A stretch of 64,000 bases of DNA from Adineta steineri (Eukaryota > Rotifera > Eurotatoria > Adinetida > Adinetidae), in assembly GCA_905250115.1 (NCBI GenBank), contig CAJNOI010000014.1, positions 519,417 through 583,416 of the forward strand, read 5' to 3'. The notes below the pieces were generated by a model, which saw only the letters and a list, made by a program, of their open reading frames with translations, searched no databases and had not been told where the DNA came from. How positions within the stretch are numbered: position 1 is the first letter of the stretch; every line of letters starts with the position of its first letter. Below, piece by piece: positions 23,528-36,573 of this stretch. The position numbers and the translations under genes are program-made.

Positions 23528-26500
23528 GATTTTGTAGTTGAATTCGAGCTTAAAAGTCGAATAATTCGTTTATCTATAAAAAGAAGGTAATCAAAATAGC
23601 TAGATATAACTTCTTGAAATGAAATATAGAGGATCCTATGTTTTCAATCACCAAAATATATTGTGAGCTTGTTTGAATATCTTGTACAATTACTTACCTG
23701 ATACTTGAATTATTATAAGTATATCAATACTAGCATGAAGACCTCCATTTTACAATCTATTATATAGTCCGAGAAAAATAAAACGAAGATCATACCATAC
23801 GACTTAAGAAGTATGAATAGGTAATAAATTTTTGTTATCATATTTACTTTCGATAGAAAATAATGTTAGATATCAATATTGTTGAGTGTCACCTGATGTT
23901 TTGCAATAAAAAAAATATTTACTGGCAATATTTTTAATTTCTTTAAATATAAATTAATCATATAAGATTGTGTGCAAATATATAATAAAAGATATTTATA
24001 ACTTTAAAGTCAACTTTTTGCAAGACGTTAATAGTCATATAAATTTTTTCGAACTATAAATTATATAGTCGAGGGTAAAGTTGATAAAAGGACATATTAA
24101 AAGTATTGATATAGAAAAAAAGGTTATCAGTTTGATGCGTTATTCACCCACATTCTCAAATAATTGTATTTAATATTCAGTTTCAAAACGACTATCATCC
24201 ATGATATGAAAAGAAAGAAGCTTTTGGTTATTGTCTACCTTTCAATGCGATCAAAATGAAAGTTATGCTTACAGTTTGGAGCGCATGTCTTGATATCTTA
24301 AAATTCTTGTATAAAAACTTAACTGTTCCAGGACGGAGGTAGATGAATTGTACCATCTATTTTTTCGGTGAGAAATTTTTTTATACATAGTGGTCATAGA
24401 CTGTTTCAACTGGCACGTTATACACACGTTTTTTCGATGCATATATATTCTTTTCGTTTTGTGATTAGTTTCACTCCTTTCCTGTGACATGTTAATTTAA
24501 GAAAATTTTTTAGAAGATTATTACTCTTGTATAGATATTTAACTATTCTTAACAAAAAGTTAAATTCAATTTATATGTGCTTTGTTGAATTAGTAGATTT
24601 CAGTAGCCAAATTTCTTTATCCAGTTAAACCGTCGGAATACATTTTCCTGTCAATAGAACACGAAGGAGATGTGTTTATTATGGCAGAAAAGAGGCACAA
24701 GGTCGATAGAGATGAATAATCATCTTTCTTTTACATAAATGATTTATGATCAAATAAATCTTGTATTTTGATTTAAAAAATTGTTTGATTTTTTATTTAT
24801 TTCGTATTTTCCATTAGTAATTTTAACAGAATAAAAGAAAAGTTCGTATTAAAGTTAAATTTTTTGTAATAACGAATTGTTTTCAAATAAAAATGCAAAT
24901 ATTTTGAACTTTAAGACTCGGAATTCATATGAATTAGATTCACTCTTGTATTTCCTATGAAAATAATCAGTTGTAAGCAAATCATTAATCATACAGAAGT
25001 ATTTTTTTATCCTTGTGTTGGATGTACATATATACAAAAGCCTGGAAAGGAGAAGATAAGGTAATATAACAAAGAAAATATCTTTGATCTATATAGAGAG
25101 AAAAGAAAACATATACACATCGACGTATGACAGTAGCACCGAAGGCGATATAGACGGAATACAAATATATGATTATCTCAAAATAATTATGGAAAGACAA
25201 GGATGATGCCATATAAAAAGACCATGCTCATTTGTGTATACATGAGAATAAATTAGGAAGATACAGCATGATAGATTCATGTCGAGAAGACAAGGGAGAA
25301 AATAAAGTCAACATATAACATGTCTTTCTTAAAAAAAAATGCTGTGGTATATACGGAGTATCACTACACATTCTGAAAGGATTGAAATAGAATTTATAAT
25401 CAATCTTATATTCATTTAAATTTTAATATTCAGATATTTGTGTTAAATCAAGATTTTTATTTATTTTAAAATATGTTATAATAATTTAAATTAAAAAAAA
25501 AAAGAAATGAATGGCAAACAATTAATTCAATTGGTAAAATTTCACTAAAAATGTAACTTCTTTTCTCAAAAAAAAATCTGCCAATTTGATGTGAAGAATG
25601 AAGAGCTCGCTCGTTTCGAGGATCAGTTTTAGTTCTGATGATTTGAAATCTTTGCGTATGATACTATCTATTTTCTTTCATCCTCACGCTTAGACTTAGT
25701 TTTCGTGCTCAAGCGAAAAAAAAACAAATACAGATTTATATTATGACTCACAAATTTTGAATCTAGTCCACATTCACCATTGTCCTTTCTTTTAATAGTC
25801 TTATTGTATTTCTGAAACTATGATAAAAATACCAAAAGAAAGTCCCGTATGTGTCTTTAGTCTTTTAACTCTGTGGATCATTTATTCTATAAAATACAAA
25901 TTTACCATATTTAATCATGAAATTTCTTGTTTGATTTTATTAATGCATTGAAAATGATCGAATCCAAATGCCAAGGTTCAGATTTCGTACATATCTAAAT
26001 CAATCTATTTTTTTCAGTAATTTGGAAATAGCAGCAAGAAAATCTATACTTTTCTATTATTCTAATATTCTGTAGATTTATAAGATTAGATCAATCTTTT
26101 TTTTTATAAGACAGTTCATTTTTGAACGATTATGTCTCTTCAATAAATAATATATCTGCAATATAAAATACATGTATTTATTGCTGTTTACGGGAATTTA
26201 AGATTTTAATTTGCCCTATGACATATATATGTCTTTTACAATTAATTAATAATAAGATGCAAGAATGCCATAGGGAAAGAAATTAGCGGCACATAAAACT
26301 CACGTGGTTGAAATAAATATTATTCAATAATATTTATTGACTAAACATAAAAATTATAATTGAAACTAAACGTTTCTATAAAAAAATCAGATGTCAAATG
26401 AATACAATATGTACGTAGAACGTTATCGCTTCATGCTCTCATTGAACAGAATACTTTTTAAACTATTGCTATTAACGATCTGAATGATTTTTTTTGAAAT

Positions 26501-27074
26501 AAACAGATGTTTTACTACATATCGAATAAATAAATATCATTCTACAAATGACATAATGCTTTTTTTTTAATAATTTAATTTTTATCTTATCATCATCGCA
26601 ACAATGAATTTTCTTTATAATGTAGTTTAAATTCGTATCTTTTTTTTCTCTATCAAACAATCATCATAGGATATAAACACTCAAGTCTGTTCTATTCATT
26701 ATTATTCATCAAAATGAAATTCTGTGTAAAAAACCCAGGTGAAGCATGTGGGGTGTAGATAAATACAAGAGAACGATGAATCGTAACCCTTTAAAATAAA
26801 GTATGCATGTTGTTACTTATGTCGTTAATTTTATTGTTAGTAAGATAACAATCTGGGTAGGCGATTAACATTCCTCTTATATTCTCTCTTACTTGACTCT
26901 TCAAAACACGACCAAAATAAAAACGAGATAAGGAAAGAATGAGAGAGAGAGCAATTTTGACTATAAAACTGGTTGTAAAACATAAAGGTATATAAAACAA
27001 GTGAAAAAGATCCTTTTACAACCATAAAGCTCCATTTATTTTTATTTATTGTATTCATCCTATATACTGAAATA
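23528..27074. other. AT-rich intergenic, no gene seen
   Basis: Divergent promoter region between the type II membrane protein (minus) and the protease inhibitor (plus). Only short chance frames; no family likeness or splice-supported exon. Confidence 0.45.
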
Positions 27075-27351
27075 ATGTCTGAATCCAAACAATGGCCAGA
27101 TTTAGTCGGAAAATCATTCGATGAAGCATCGAAAACAATAACTGCATACAAAAGTGGTAAGTACAATCTTTTCTTCTAGCATCATTAAATATTTTTACTT
27201 CAACGTGTTTTTTTATTTCATGACAGATTTAAATCCTTATAATGCAAAAAATGGTGTCCAAGATAGAATGTTTGATCCACAACGTGTTGTACTTGTTACA
27301 GATGATAATGATATTGTAAAAGAAGTACCAAGTTATACTGCTCAAGAATAA
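27075..27351 (+). CDS. Potato inhibitor I (I13) family serine protease inhibitor
   Basis: Two exons, 27075-27156 and 27227-27351, with a 70-nt intron (GTAAGT..GACAG), give 68 residues, the usual size for chymotrypsin inhibitor 2/eglin-type proteins. The start is MSESKQWPDLVGKSFDEA; the Trp-Pro-x-Leu-Val-Gly-Lys opening, the helix AxxxI, NPYNA, the strand QRVVLVTDDND and the ending VPSYTA all fit. By position against CI2 the exposed binding loop is GVQDRMFDPQR, placing Arg-Met at P1-P1', which would suit trypsin-like targets (inference). There is no signal peptide and no disulphide, so it is cytosolic as read, unless an upstream leader exon exists. The family is common in plants, leeches and bacteria but patchy in animals. 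Confidence 0.85.
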
Positions 27352-28865
27352 CTCAATCGTTCATTATTGGAATGACAATTTCATCATGTCAACTTATAAA
27401 AAATAAATAAAAAGACTTAATATATTTAGTGAATTTTATTCTTCGTATCTTTTGCTAATTCATAAAAATAAAAATAAATTCTAATAAATAATACGTTCTA
27501 AAAATGATATCAATGTTTCACTCTTAGATTCATATTCTTGATTATGTAAATATAGAGCACAGGCATTTGATTCAAGTTTTTTATTGCTATAATTTAATAC
27601 TTCTTATAGATCATGTATTAGAAAAGCGAGTGAATGTGAGTAAACATGACAGAATTAAGAGAACACTCGCATCACACCTACCTTTACTCATACGCATTTT
27701 AAAATAAATGTCATATTTTATAATCAACACAGTCATTTTCGATGATTAATCTAAGTTTTGTATGAATGAAAGAAAGGCAAGCATTTTCTCTTCATAGTTT
27801 TAGTAGAGTTCTTTACATTGAAAAAGTGAATTATTGCCAACCTTGAAAGATATGTTGCGAAGGAAAGTTGATAAAATGAAAAAAAAATATCTTTATGACT
27901 CAGACAAAATGAATATATATCTACATTCATGTCTCAGATAATATTTAGTAGTAAAAAAATTACCTACTCACAAAAACTGCATCAAACACTAAAATGAAGT
28001 TAGGAATATATATCTACCGCATGTTTAGTTTTGAATCTCTTTTGGAATATTGATTTTGACGAAAGTAAATCTTCTAGATTATTAATATTATTGGTAAAGT
28101 AAACTTTCAAATATTCAGATTTCGATATTCTATCAATCAAAAACTCTATTTTTTTTCTTCATTACTAATTCGAAAAACAGACATCTATCTCTCACAGATA
28201 ACTTTTATGTGGAGCAGAATATAATTGACCCAGTTGTCAAAAGAAACAAATTTCAGCAGTGACAAACTTTGACTGTAGATGAAAGTAAAAATATTATTCA
28301 ATGCCAGACTCGATAAGATGCATACATTAATGGTATTGAAGAACACTAATCGATAGTATCCTTTCAACACAGAAATCCTTTAATCGGATAGTACTTTTCA
28401 GCTGGAGTTTCACCCATTTTGGAGCTCAAAGTAAGCAGTATCCAGGACAAAAAGAGTTCGGATTTTTGCTAAGATCGATGATATGTACTTTTACTATTGA
28501 AATGTCTATTTTATTAACCATGTAGATAAAAAAATAGAATGAAAGCGTGTGAACACAACTAAAATGAAACACATGACATAATTTTAAGTTAGTTGTTTCA
28601 TATGAATTTCTTTTTTTATTTATTCTTTACAAATTTAATTCAAAAATTATATCACCCATATATATGTATATATATTCATTCTATCACTTTATTTTATAGC
28701 TTTCAAAGATATGGGTGTGTGTACTGCTGAATACTAGTTCGAAATCCTACATTAACACCTTCACTCACTCAGACTGATTCTTACGATATGCACTATGAAG
28801 TATCATATATACTTATTGAATGTAATAAACTGGTATAGAATAGTTTATAATCGAAAACAATTGAC
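27352..28865. other. Intergenic, no gene seen
   Basis: AT-rich spacer between the inhibitor gene and the downstream end of the minus-strand glycosyltransferase-like gene. Nothing supported. Confidence 0.5.
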
Positions 28866-30182
28866 TTAAAACAGTGATATATTCACTCCAATCATTTTGA
28901 GGGCTTCTATTGTCCACACTCTTGCTAATTTTGTATTGTTTTCAAGGATAGACAATTGATAGGCTTTGACCTTTTCAATCTTTGCTTGTCGATGCTCATT
29001 GCTTAACTTTAACACACGTTCAATCACATCAAAATCTGTTTCATTAGATCCTTGTAGCCAAACCATATCTTCGTTGAGATAAGCATAAGTATCAATGATT
29101 TGTTTTGTTGCAACGAGTGGTACTCCGGCAATCAGACTTGCTGGTATCGTCGACGAAGCTTTTCGATCAAGATAGTGAGACGTTGAAAAGGCTGGCAAGA
29201 GAACGAAGCATCGAGAGAGAATAGTATAATAATCGACATAGTTGAGTTCTTTATCAAAGACAACATTATTCTTAATGGCTTGGGGAACTTTTGGTGGGGT
29301 ACCTCGACCGACAATATGTAAATAAATGTTATGCTTCGTCACTTTTGCTATTGGCTTTGCAGTCACGATAGATGAGTTACTAGATTTGAGAAGACTTTCA
29401 AAGCGATTAAACACCATCTTGTAATCTCGTCTATCTTGAGCATAATCGCCTTGCACACCAATAAGAAAATTCTTTTTCTGAGAAGAATCTGGAAGAATCT
29501 GAACAGGAAATATGGGAATAAAGTATCGAACAAGCGGTTTTCTACCTTCTTTCTGGACGACTTGCCATTTATTTAAACTCTGATTTAGTAAATAATTGGC
29601 AGTATGTGGACTCAATGCTAAAAATTCAACACGATTCTGGCGAATCCAGGGACTTAACATAGGCTCATGCTTGTTTCCAGGCATACCCCACTGATCCGCA
29701 TGATGGATGACGCAGAAAACGTATGTTTGATTCTTTTCGAGTAGTGTCGTGATATTATTATAGTAATGGTGTATATCAGACTCACATGTTGTAGAAATGA
29801 GAATGTCGGGAATCGGTTGGTTGGGTTCTTTCCATGACATGAAATCTGACACACCTCGAGGTTTGTTGGGCAACTTGTTCGTCAAATCAAATTTCTTTAT
29901 GATGTTGTAAGATCCAAAACGAAACTCACTTTGAAACAAGCTTAGTTGTGCTCCAGGTAATTTTCCCCAAGCATGGACGAGTGCAGCAAGAACTTCATCA
30001 TGACATCCACAAGTATTCACGATACTTATTCTTAGAGGTCGACTTATGGGAAGTAATGAGGATTGATTGGAAAAATAGTATGGCAGCAAGTTAAGTTTGC
30101 GTGGAAATTGGTATATGAATATAACAGCAAGAAATATGAAGACAATAACAAAGATTACGACCAATCTGATTTGATTCACCAT
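28866..30182 (-). CDS. Intronless membrane-anchored glycosyltransferase-like protein
   Basis: 438 residues from the ATG at 30182, no intron. Residues about 5-27 (IRLVVIFVIVFIFLAVIFIY) form a single N-terminal anchor, so the enzyme part would face the Golgi lumen. The body begins LRISIVNTCGCHDEVLAALVH, followed by a block with ISTTCESDIHHYY, then IYLHIVGRGTPPKVP. Near the end a segment with ASLIAGVPLVATKQ reads like the nucleotide-binding helix of GT-B glycosyltransferases (compare E-A-x-x-x-G-x-P-x-V). Known substrates cannot be inferred. Codon use and base composition are less AT-rich than in flanking genes, and with the missing introns this makes horizontal acquisition (fungal or other) worth testing. 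Confidence 0.6.
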   Translation of the reverse strand: MVNQIRLVVIFVIVFIFLAVIFIYQFPRKLNLLPYYFSNQSSLLPISRPLRISIVNTCGCHDEVLAALVHAWGKLPGAQLSLFQSEFRFGSYNIIKKFDLTNKLPNKPRGVSDFMSWKEPNQPIPDILISTTCESDIHHYYNNITTLLEKNQTYVFCVIHHADQWGMPGNKHEPMLSPWIRQNRVEFLALSPHTANYLLNQSLNKWQVVQKEGRKPLVRYFIPIFPVQILPDSSQKKNFLIGVQGDYAQDRRDYKMVFNRFESLLKSSNSSIVTAKPIAKVTKHNIYLHIVGRGTPPKVPQAIKNNVVFDKELNYVDYYTILSRCFVLLPAFSTSHYLDRKASSTIPASLIAGVPLVATKQIIDTYAYLNEDMVWLQGSNETDFDVIERVLKLSNEHRQAKIEKVKAYQLSILENNTKLARVWTIEALKMIGVNISLF

Positions 30183-32540
30183 AATTCAATTAATAGTGTC
30201 CGTTAGGTATGATGAACAAAATAATTGTAAACAGATGCTAATATATAATTATGAAGCTGTTGAATTCGAAACACATAAGCAGGAAGTAACAAATGGAGAA
30301 TGTCGTAGTTATGACGAAGAAAGTATCAACATGAGCTAAGATATATGAAAATATTATTAATGATAATTAGATACACAGCTTAGGAAGAAGTAGTCGAAGT
30401 GCTTAGCTGCTTTAAAGTCCATATTTTGAGTAAGTATAGAGGAAATTTAGACTAAAATAACCCCAAATGATTTAGCGTCAAGGTTCTTATAATCTGATCT
30501 CAATATATTCTATCTACACATACCTCCATTGTAATTTATTTAGTTATGGTACATATCTAATGTGGTATGCTATGAAAAACAGCATGGTAGAAAATAATGT
30601 AATAGCTTTACTATTAAATGAAACGTATATAGACGAAGAAAGATAGTTTAATTACTTGTTTTGATATCGTTTTTACAATAAAAGATACTGCAATCAATGC
30701 TCAATCCTGATTTTTCTATTAGGATATGAAACTTTTGAGATGTTGAGAAATATTCTTTAGTATTGTCAATTACATAAAATTCAGAAGAAAACTACTGTTA
30801 AATGTCTTACTCATATATTTTAGTACAATGTATTTTTATCTGTTTTTATTTTAACTGACTAGTCATGATTATTTACTTACATGTTTGTGATTTGAAGATT
30901 ACTGATGAGAGAAAAGTGGTATGAGAATAGTTTTGTTTTTATTCTAGGTCTTAATAGTATTATACTAATATGTGCGACCATACATTAATTCGAGATGATC
31001 ATATATAATATTTTATTTAGTATGGTAGTTGTACAAAATAAGATACATTCTATAGTATGGTATATTTGAAACAAAAAAAGCGATATAATGATATATCAAA
31101 AAAGAAAAAATCATTGAAGCATGGGTAAATGAGTAAAGAATGGCGAGAAACATTTGTTCTTTTCGTTTCTCGCACACCATATCTATTCATTGGATATATA
31201 AATATGCAGGGTATATCAAAATAATAGAACCTTCCTTTTCTCATGCTACATGTATATATTTTATCATTAAAAGAGATCTTATTATTTCATTCATATGTAC
31301 GTTACATGTATCAAACTATGTAACGAACATATATGAAACAAACAATAAGATTTCTTTTAAAGATACAATATTAATTTTTTTACATGTAGCACGGAGGGGA
31401 GTCTATAACTTTAATATATCTTGTAAATGAATCGCTAGTTTACAACATTGTGTAGTACAAAAATATATGTAAGAGGCGAAAGGAGATATCATAGAAATAG
31501 TCGTACGCATTTGAAAATGATTTTCTACTTTCCTGATGAATAGACTATTATCTTGTGAGCGCGTCGTCCTAGTTAGAGGTCGAACTATTCGAAATGACTA
31601 ATTCAGAAGAGAGCTGGACAATGGTCATCTATAATCACAAAAGGAAAATGATACAACTCGGAAGATGATAAAATGAGAAGATAATGAAATGGAAATAGGA
31701 CAAATACAAGTAATATATGTGAGTATATGTGAAAGAGTAGAGGATGATGTTTATGATCTTGTAACATACACCGTATGACATATGTATAGTTACCAAACTG
31801 ATATTACGATTCTTCTTATGATAGTTTTATAGAAATACTTTTAATGTAGACTTTATGGGCTCGTTATTATAATAACATCAGATAAGAATTTTTTTAAATA
31901 TTTCGTGTGATTATGTTGTAAGTATTTAAATATGCTCATGTATAGTATCAAATTTCTCTTCCAGATATCGCTATATTATATATATATAAGATTATCTTCG
32001 TAATTTTGTTTTTATAGTTTTGCTATTTTAGCGAGGATAACTCATTGTTTTGAGCATCAACAACAACACGAAGAGATGTGTCATAATCGTGTAATTTTGA
32101 AGAAAAATGATAATAATTATCTTTCAATACTCAACCTTATCAGTGCTTTTTTCATCAAGTATAAGCTAATTATTGTTTATACTACATTTAAGAGAAGCTA
32201 ATTTTGACAATGACAAGAAAAATTTGCAAATAGTGACTATTTCATAAAGAAAAAATCGGACAACATCATCTAATTGTTCACGTAGAATACGAACGAAAGT
32301 TACAAAAAGTAAGGTATCAAGTACATCTTGACGAACTTCTCAACGGATCTCTCAAGATAATCTTGATTATTGATTTTTATAAATACTTGAGACTCAGCCA
32401 ACATTAAATGAAAAGCATAAAATTCAAAAAACAAATTGATAATTGAATTCAAACGGTTATGATCCAGCTATATATTTGTCCGAAAAGAATTTCTCTACCG
32501 GTGATGTTTTAAAATGACACAGATAGCAATGCTCAATATA
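30183..32540. other. AT-rich intergenic, no gene seen
   Basis: No supported coding exon or RNA gene in this 2.4 kb upstream of the glycosyltransferase-like gene. Confidence 0.45.
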
Positions 32541-33032
32541 CAGGATACCCCATAAGTTATGATCATTTTTCTTCCTTATTAGCAAAGTGATATTGATAAT
32601 TTTATTTTTAATTTACAGAGAAGAACAAAAAGTTTTTTTTTCAGCCGAGTCACGTTTATAAGTACTGCTCAAAAGTATTATTATTTGACATCAATACAAA
32701 AGTGTAGACAGATTGACCACTTACATACTATCGAAAAGGTAAACCTAATTTAACATTCTTAGACTTCTTTTTGAGGGGATATCTCGAAACAAATCTCTAA
32801 AAAAAACAACAGTTCAAAATCTAGATGATTTGTAGAATAGAACAGCTTGACATATCGATTTAATTAAAAAAAGAAACTTTTCATGATGTTTTTTTAGAAG
32901 TTGTAGAATGCCTACATTTTTGTATTGATGTCAAATATAATACTTTTAAGCAATTCTTATAAGCGTGACTTTCTATTTTTCTTTATAAATTAAAAACAAA
33001 ATTAAAATGATCATGACTTTTGAGACACCTTA
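32541..33032. mobile_element. MITE with long terminal inverted repeats, Tc1/mariner-like
   Basis: The ends are inverted copies: left CAGGATACCCCATAAGTTAT and, read on the other strand, right TAAGGTGTCTCAAAAGTCAT, both followed by GATCATTTT. The similarity runs inward for about 130-170 bp (left arm to about 32708, right arm from about 32900) with small indels. Both arms share TTTGACATCAATACAAAA. The element is 492 bp, flanked on both sides by TA, the target duplication of the IS630/Tc1/mariner group. It has no open frame, so it is non-autonomous and would have been moved by a mariner-type transposase elsewhere. Arm divergence indicates it is not recent. Confidence 0.75.
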
Positions 33033-35400
33033 TATTTAAAGCATATTTTATGTCGTATTGAAGTAATTGAACTTTTCAACATGATAGAAAATATTGTTTC
33101 TAGACGTTATTTTTCGTAGATCAATCAGTTGCATCGTATGTTACATAATACCCATGTTTTGCGAAGAATTTTATGAGAAATCTAGTAATGAATAGTATCC
33201 GAAAGTATGAGTAAAAAATTGGAAAATACCGAGAAGTTCGGCATGCTTATTATCTCAATCTATAATCAAAAAATTCTGTTACTTCTCACTACACAACTTC
33301 ATATTTCATCTTCTTTATAGTTTCTTACTCTCTCGTTATTTTCTAAAATTTATACTACTTCATATTATATTTTTCAATTGATAGTTATTCAACAACGTGC
33401 AATGATTTCTTTTTTGGTGGAGATGAATAGATATATTTTCTATCTCTTTGTTCATATCCTAACATATAATTTAATCTATCCAGATTTTCTCATATATTAG
33501 ATTAGACAAGGACGAGATACATTCATTTCCCTCCTTTTATTAATTTTGTTATGATAAACTAAGTTTGGAAATGCATTCATATAATTTCATCATCAGCTTT
33601 CATCTCTTATACTTTCATATAAATAATTATCTTTAACAAGTATATTTATATAATATATATTAATTTAATTTTCTTCGACGAATAATTTTGATTAGATATC
33701 TTCTAACAATATTTCTTTCTTTTTGTCCTTGTATTTGACCCAATTACAAAAACAATATTCATTCGTTAAGGATTCAATGATTAGTTTCGATGTCACTTTA
33801 CTCGAACAATTTTTGTCTTATCCATCTATATAATATTGACATACACATAGGTTTATAATCCAAGCCGACAACAACAAATTACCTCTCCTTATCGTAACTA
33901 TGATATCAAATTTCGGTAGTAAAAATATTTATTTTAACAATGAAAGAAAAAAATTGTCATTTTATTCGAGTTTCTACTCTTAATGGTAATAATACATTAC
34001 TAAAAATATCGAGAAAAAGAACAGTATATGCATAATTAAGTTAATCGCTATGTATGCTTTTTTCTTATATATTGTCGACAGCTCTGCAAATACATTCTAA
34101 TTCAATCTATATATAGATATAAAGTTAATTCAATATAGAAATATCATCGTTCGACTAATGGGTAATGCCTAAGTGTTTTGATAAGCAAACTAGTAGGTAT
34201 ATATACACACTATGTAGAGAATTCTTTTTTTTCACTATATACTTACACTAACCTTTCTTCATCTAAATGAATATGCAGTCTGTCATGTAATCTCATCAAT
34301 CACACTCCGTTTTACATACATCATACATTCTTATAATGCCATTTCATTTTTCTTTTTGTTAGTAGACAACTTGCTCGCGAGACTCAATAGGAATAAATAT
34401 ATACATGCAATAGAGACGATCAAATATATAGAATAGGAGGAAAGTAGAAAGCGATACCGATTTACAACGTCGAATTTTTTTCTATTCTGTTATTGATTAT
34501 GTTGCCTGTTAGGCAATATATATATTTATTTTCGTGCACTTAATTACAAAGTTTGAAGAGAATGACAGTATCATTTGTCAAAACAAGTATTTTTTTTTCG
34601 ATAGTAAAAAATGACCTCTAGCATCACTTTTCTCTATTATTGTTATTATTAACATTCTTTCTCTTTACTATTTATATATGTCGCACAAATTGAGTTCTAA
34701 TTTTGATCATATATTTTTTTTTTGTTGTATGTGTTTGTTCTCTTTTCTGCTCGGCTTACCGAATCAATTATTAATTGAATAGCTATGATCTGGTTTAGAT
34801 TGTTCTATTCTCACAATTAATTAATAGAAAAAAGGCGAGAAATGAGTTTTTTATGCTTCTCATTCATACATACATATCGATAATGTAACTAATTACAGTC
34901 CTTCTCTTTTGTCATTCTTAAGTGAAGCTAACTCCCTTATGACATTTCGTAATTGATTTTACAATTTGCTTGTATACTAAAGAGAGAAAGTGAAATGATG
35001 AGTATATACATGAAAACTACAACTTGTTCTTCTGGGGTATGAATTCACAACATATATATAAATCTATTCTTTTTTTCTTCTCTTCTTGTATATATATATA
35101 TGTATTAGAAACATAAAGCGAATTGCGCGACAGATAGACATACCATTGAATAAACACATTTTCTCGGTTGCCAATACTAATTGAATTATTGTTGTTGATT
35201 GTCCTTCTTTATCTTCTGATCATCATTATCATATCATAAACAGATGGTCTAATTTACACATACATACTCTCAATTTTTTTTTCTAATAGTATATGCATAA
35301 AATATATTGTAAAAGAAATCTCGAGTAAGTATATACTTTTCATTTGAACACTTGAAAATATAAACAATAATTTTGTCTATTTATTCTAGATAGAAGAAAA
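33033..35400. other. AT-rich region upstream of the AUTS2-like gene
   Basis: No independent gene seen. The splice acceptor just before 35390 suggests that one or more 5' exons of the AUTS2-like gene lie here, but none could be identified. Confidence 0.4.
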
Positions 35401-36573
35401 ATGTATATACCTGGATCAATGATAAATAATCATCAACAACAAACATCATTTCTTAATCATCATCTATTACATGAATTAAATACTCGATATTTACATGATA
35501 TAAATACCAATGGAAATAATAATCTTTCAACATTTCTTCGTCCTGAACATATACATAATTTAAATAGTTTATCAACATCGAATAATAATTTTTCACCATT
35601 TTCACGTCCTAATGTTAGTATTCTATTTCTATCAATACTAAAATGTCTATATTGAAATTTTTTTATGTAGATTTCTACTTCATCTGTTCTATCAACACAA
35701 ACAAATCCAAGATTTCATTTAAATTCTATTTCAATGAAAAAAGAAAATTTCTCATCTTCAATTAAGGTAAACGATAAATTTTATTTCTGTATTCTTTACT
35801 TAATGATATTATAATTATAGAATTCTAAGAAATGGTGTTCAGCTCATGTTCGAATATCTTGGATGATTTATCAACATCAACAACATAATTCATCTGATCT
35901 TATTCCAAAGGCAAATCATCTAGCATCACTATTTAGTATGTTTCTACAGTACAGTAATTGTATAAAGATGTGATTATGAATTTTCAATTTAGATTATCCA
36001 TCTCCATTGAATCATTCTAATACTATTGGTTGTATTCCACCTTCATCAAATAATGCATTCGGTGGTCTAGGAACTTTATTTTCTCCAATTCCAGTACAAA
36101 TCGATAGAAAAACAACAACTACTGTTAATCATGATAAATCTCAATTTCATCGAAAAATTGAATCACATTCGAAACACAATCATAATGCTCCGCCTAAAAA
36201 TATCAATGAAATAAATCGAAAACGTTCATCCATTCCTCTCACATCATTGAAACGTTCACGTTCCCGTTCGCCACAATTACCATCATCATCAAATATAAAT
36301 TCTTCGATTGAACAACAATATCGATTAGCATCTACAGCACAAACGAATACTTATTTTCCATTAATATCTCCTAGAATAGCTACATTAATGCAACATGAAT
36401 ATTTTCTAAATTCATTACGTTTATCAGCTGCAAACAGTAATCTTAATAACTCACCATTAAATATAAAAAATTCGATATCATCTAATTCATCTAAAAAAGC
36501 TAAATATGTTAAAAACAAAAAAGAATCATCCATTTCTTCGAATTATGATTTAATATCGAATTCATTATTGTAA
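35401..36573 (+). CDS. AUTS2/fibrosin-family protein
   Basis: Exons 35401-35613, 35671-35766, 35821-35935 and 35993-36573 join in phase (introns about 54-57 nt) for at least 334 residues. A TTCTAG acceptor at about 35389 is in frame with this ATG, so coding sequence may continue upstream. Exon 1 carries LSTFLRPEHIH and NFSPFSRPN. Exon 3 carries KKWCSAHVRISWMIYQHQQ, which matches the W-C-x-x-H-V-x-(I/V)-(A/S)-W-x-I-Y-x-H-Q-Q signature I know from AUTS2, FBRS and FBRSL1. Exon 4 has NAFGGLGTLF, like the FGGLG motif after it in the vertebrate proteins, then a Ser/Arg-rich nuclear-type stretch (KRSRSRSPQ). Vertebrate members are nuclear and recruit non-canonical PRC1 and p300/CBP; the same role here is inference. 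The protein is much shorter than AUTS2. Confidence 0.75.
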
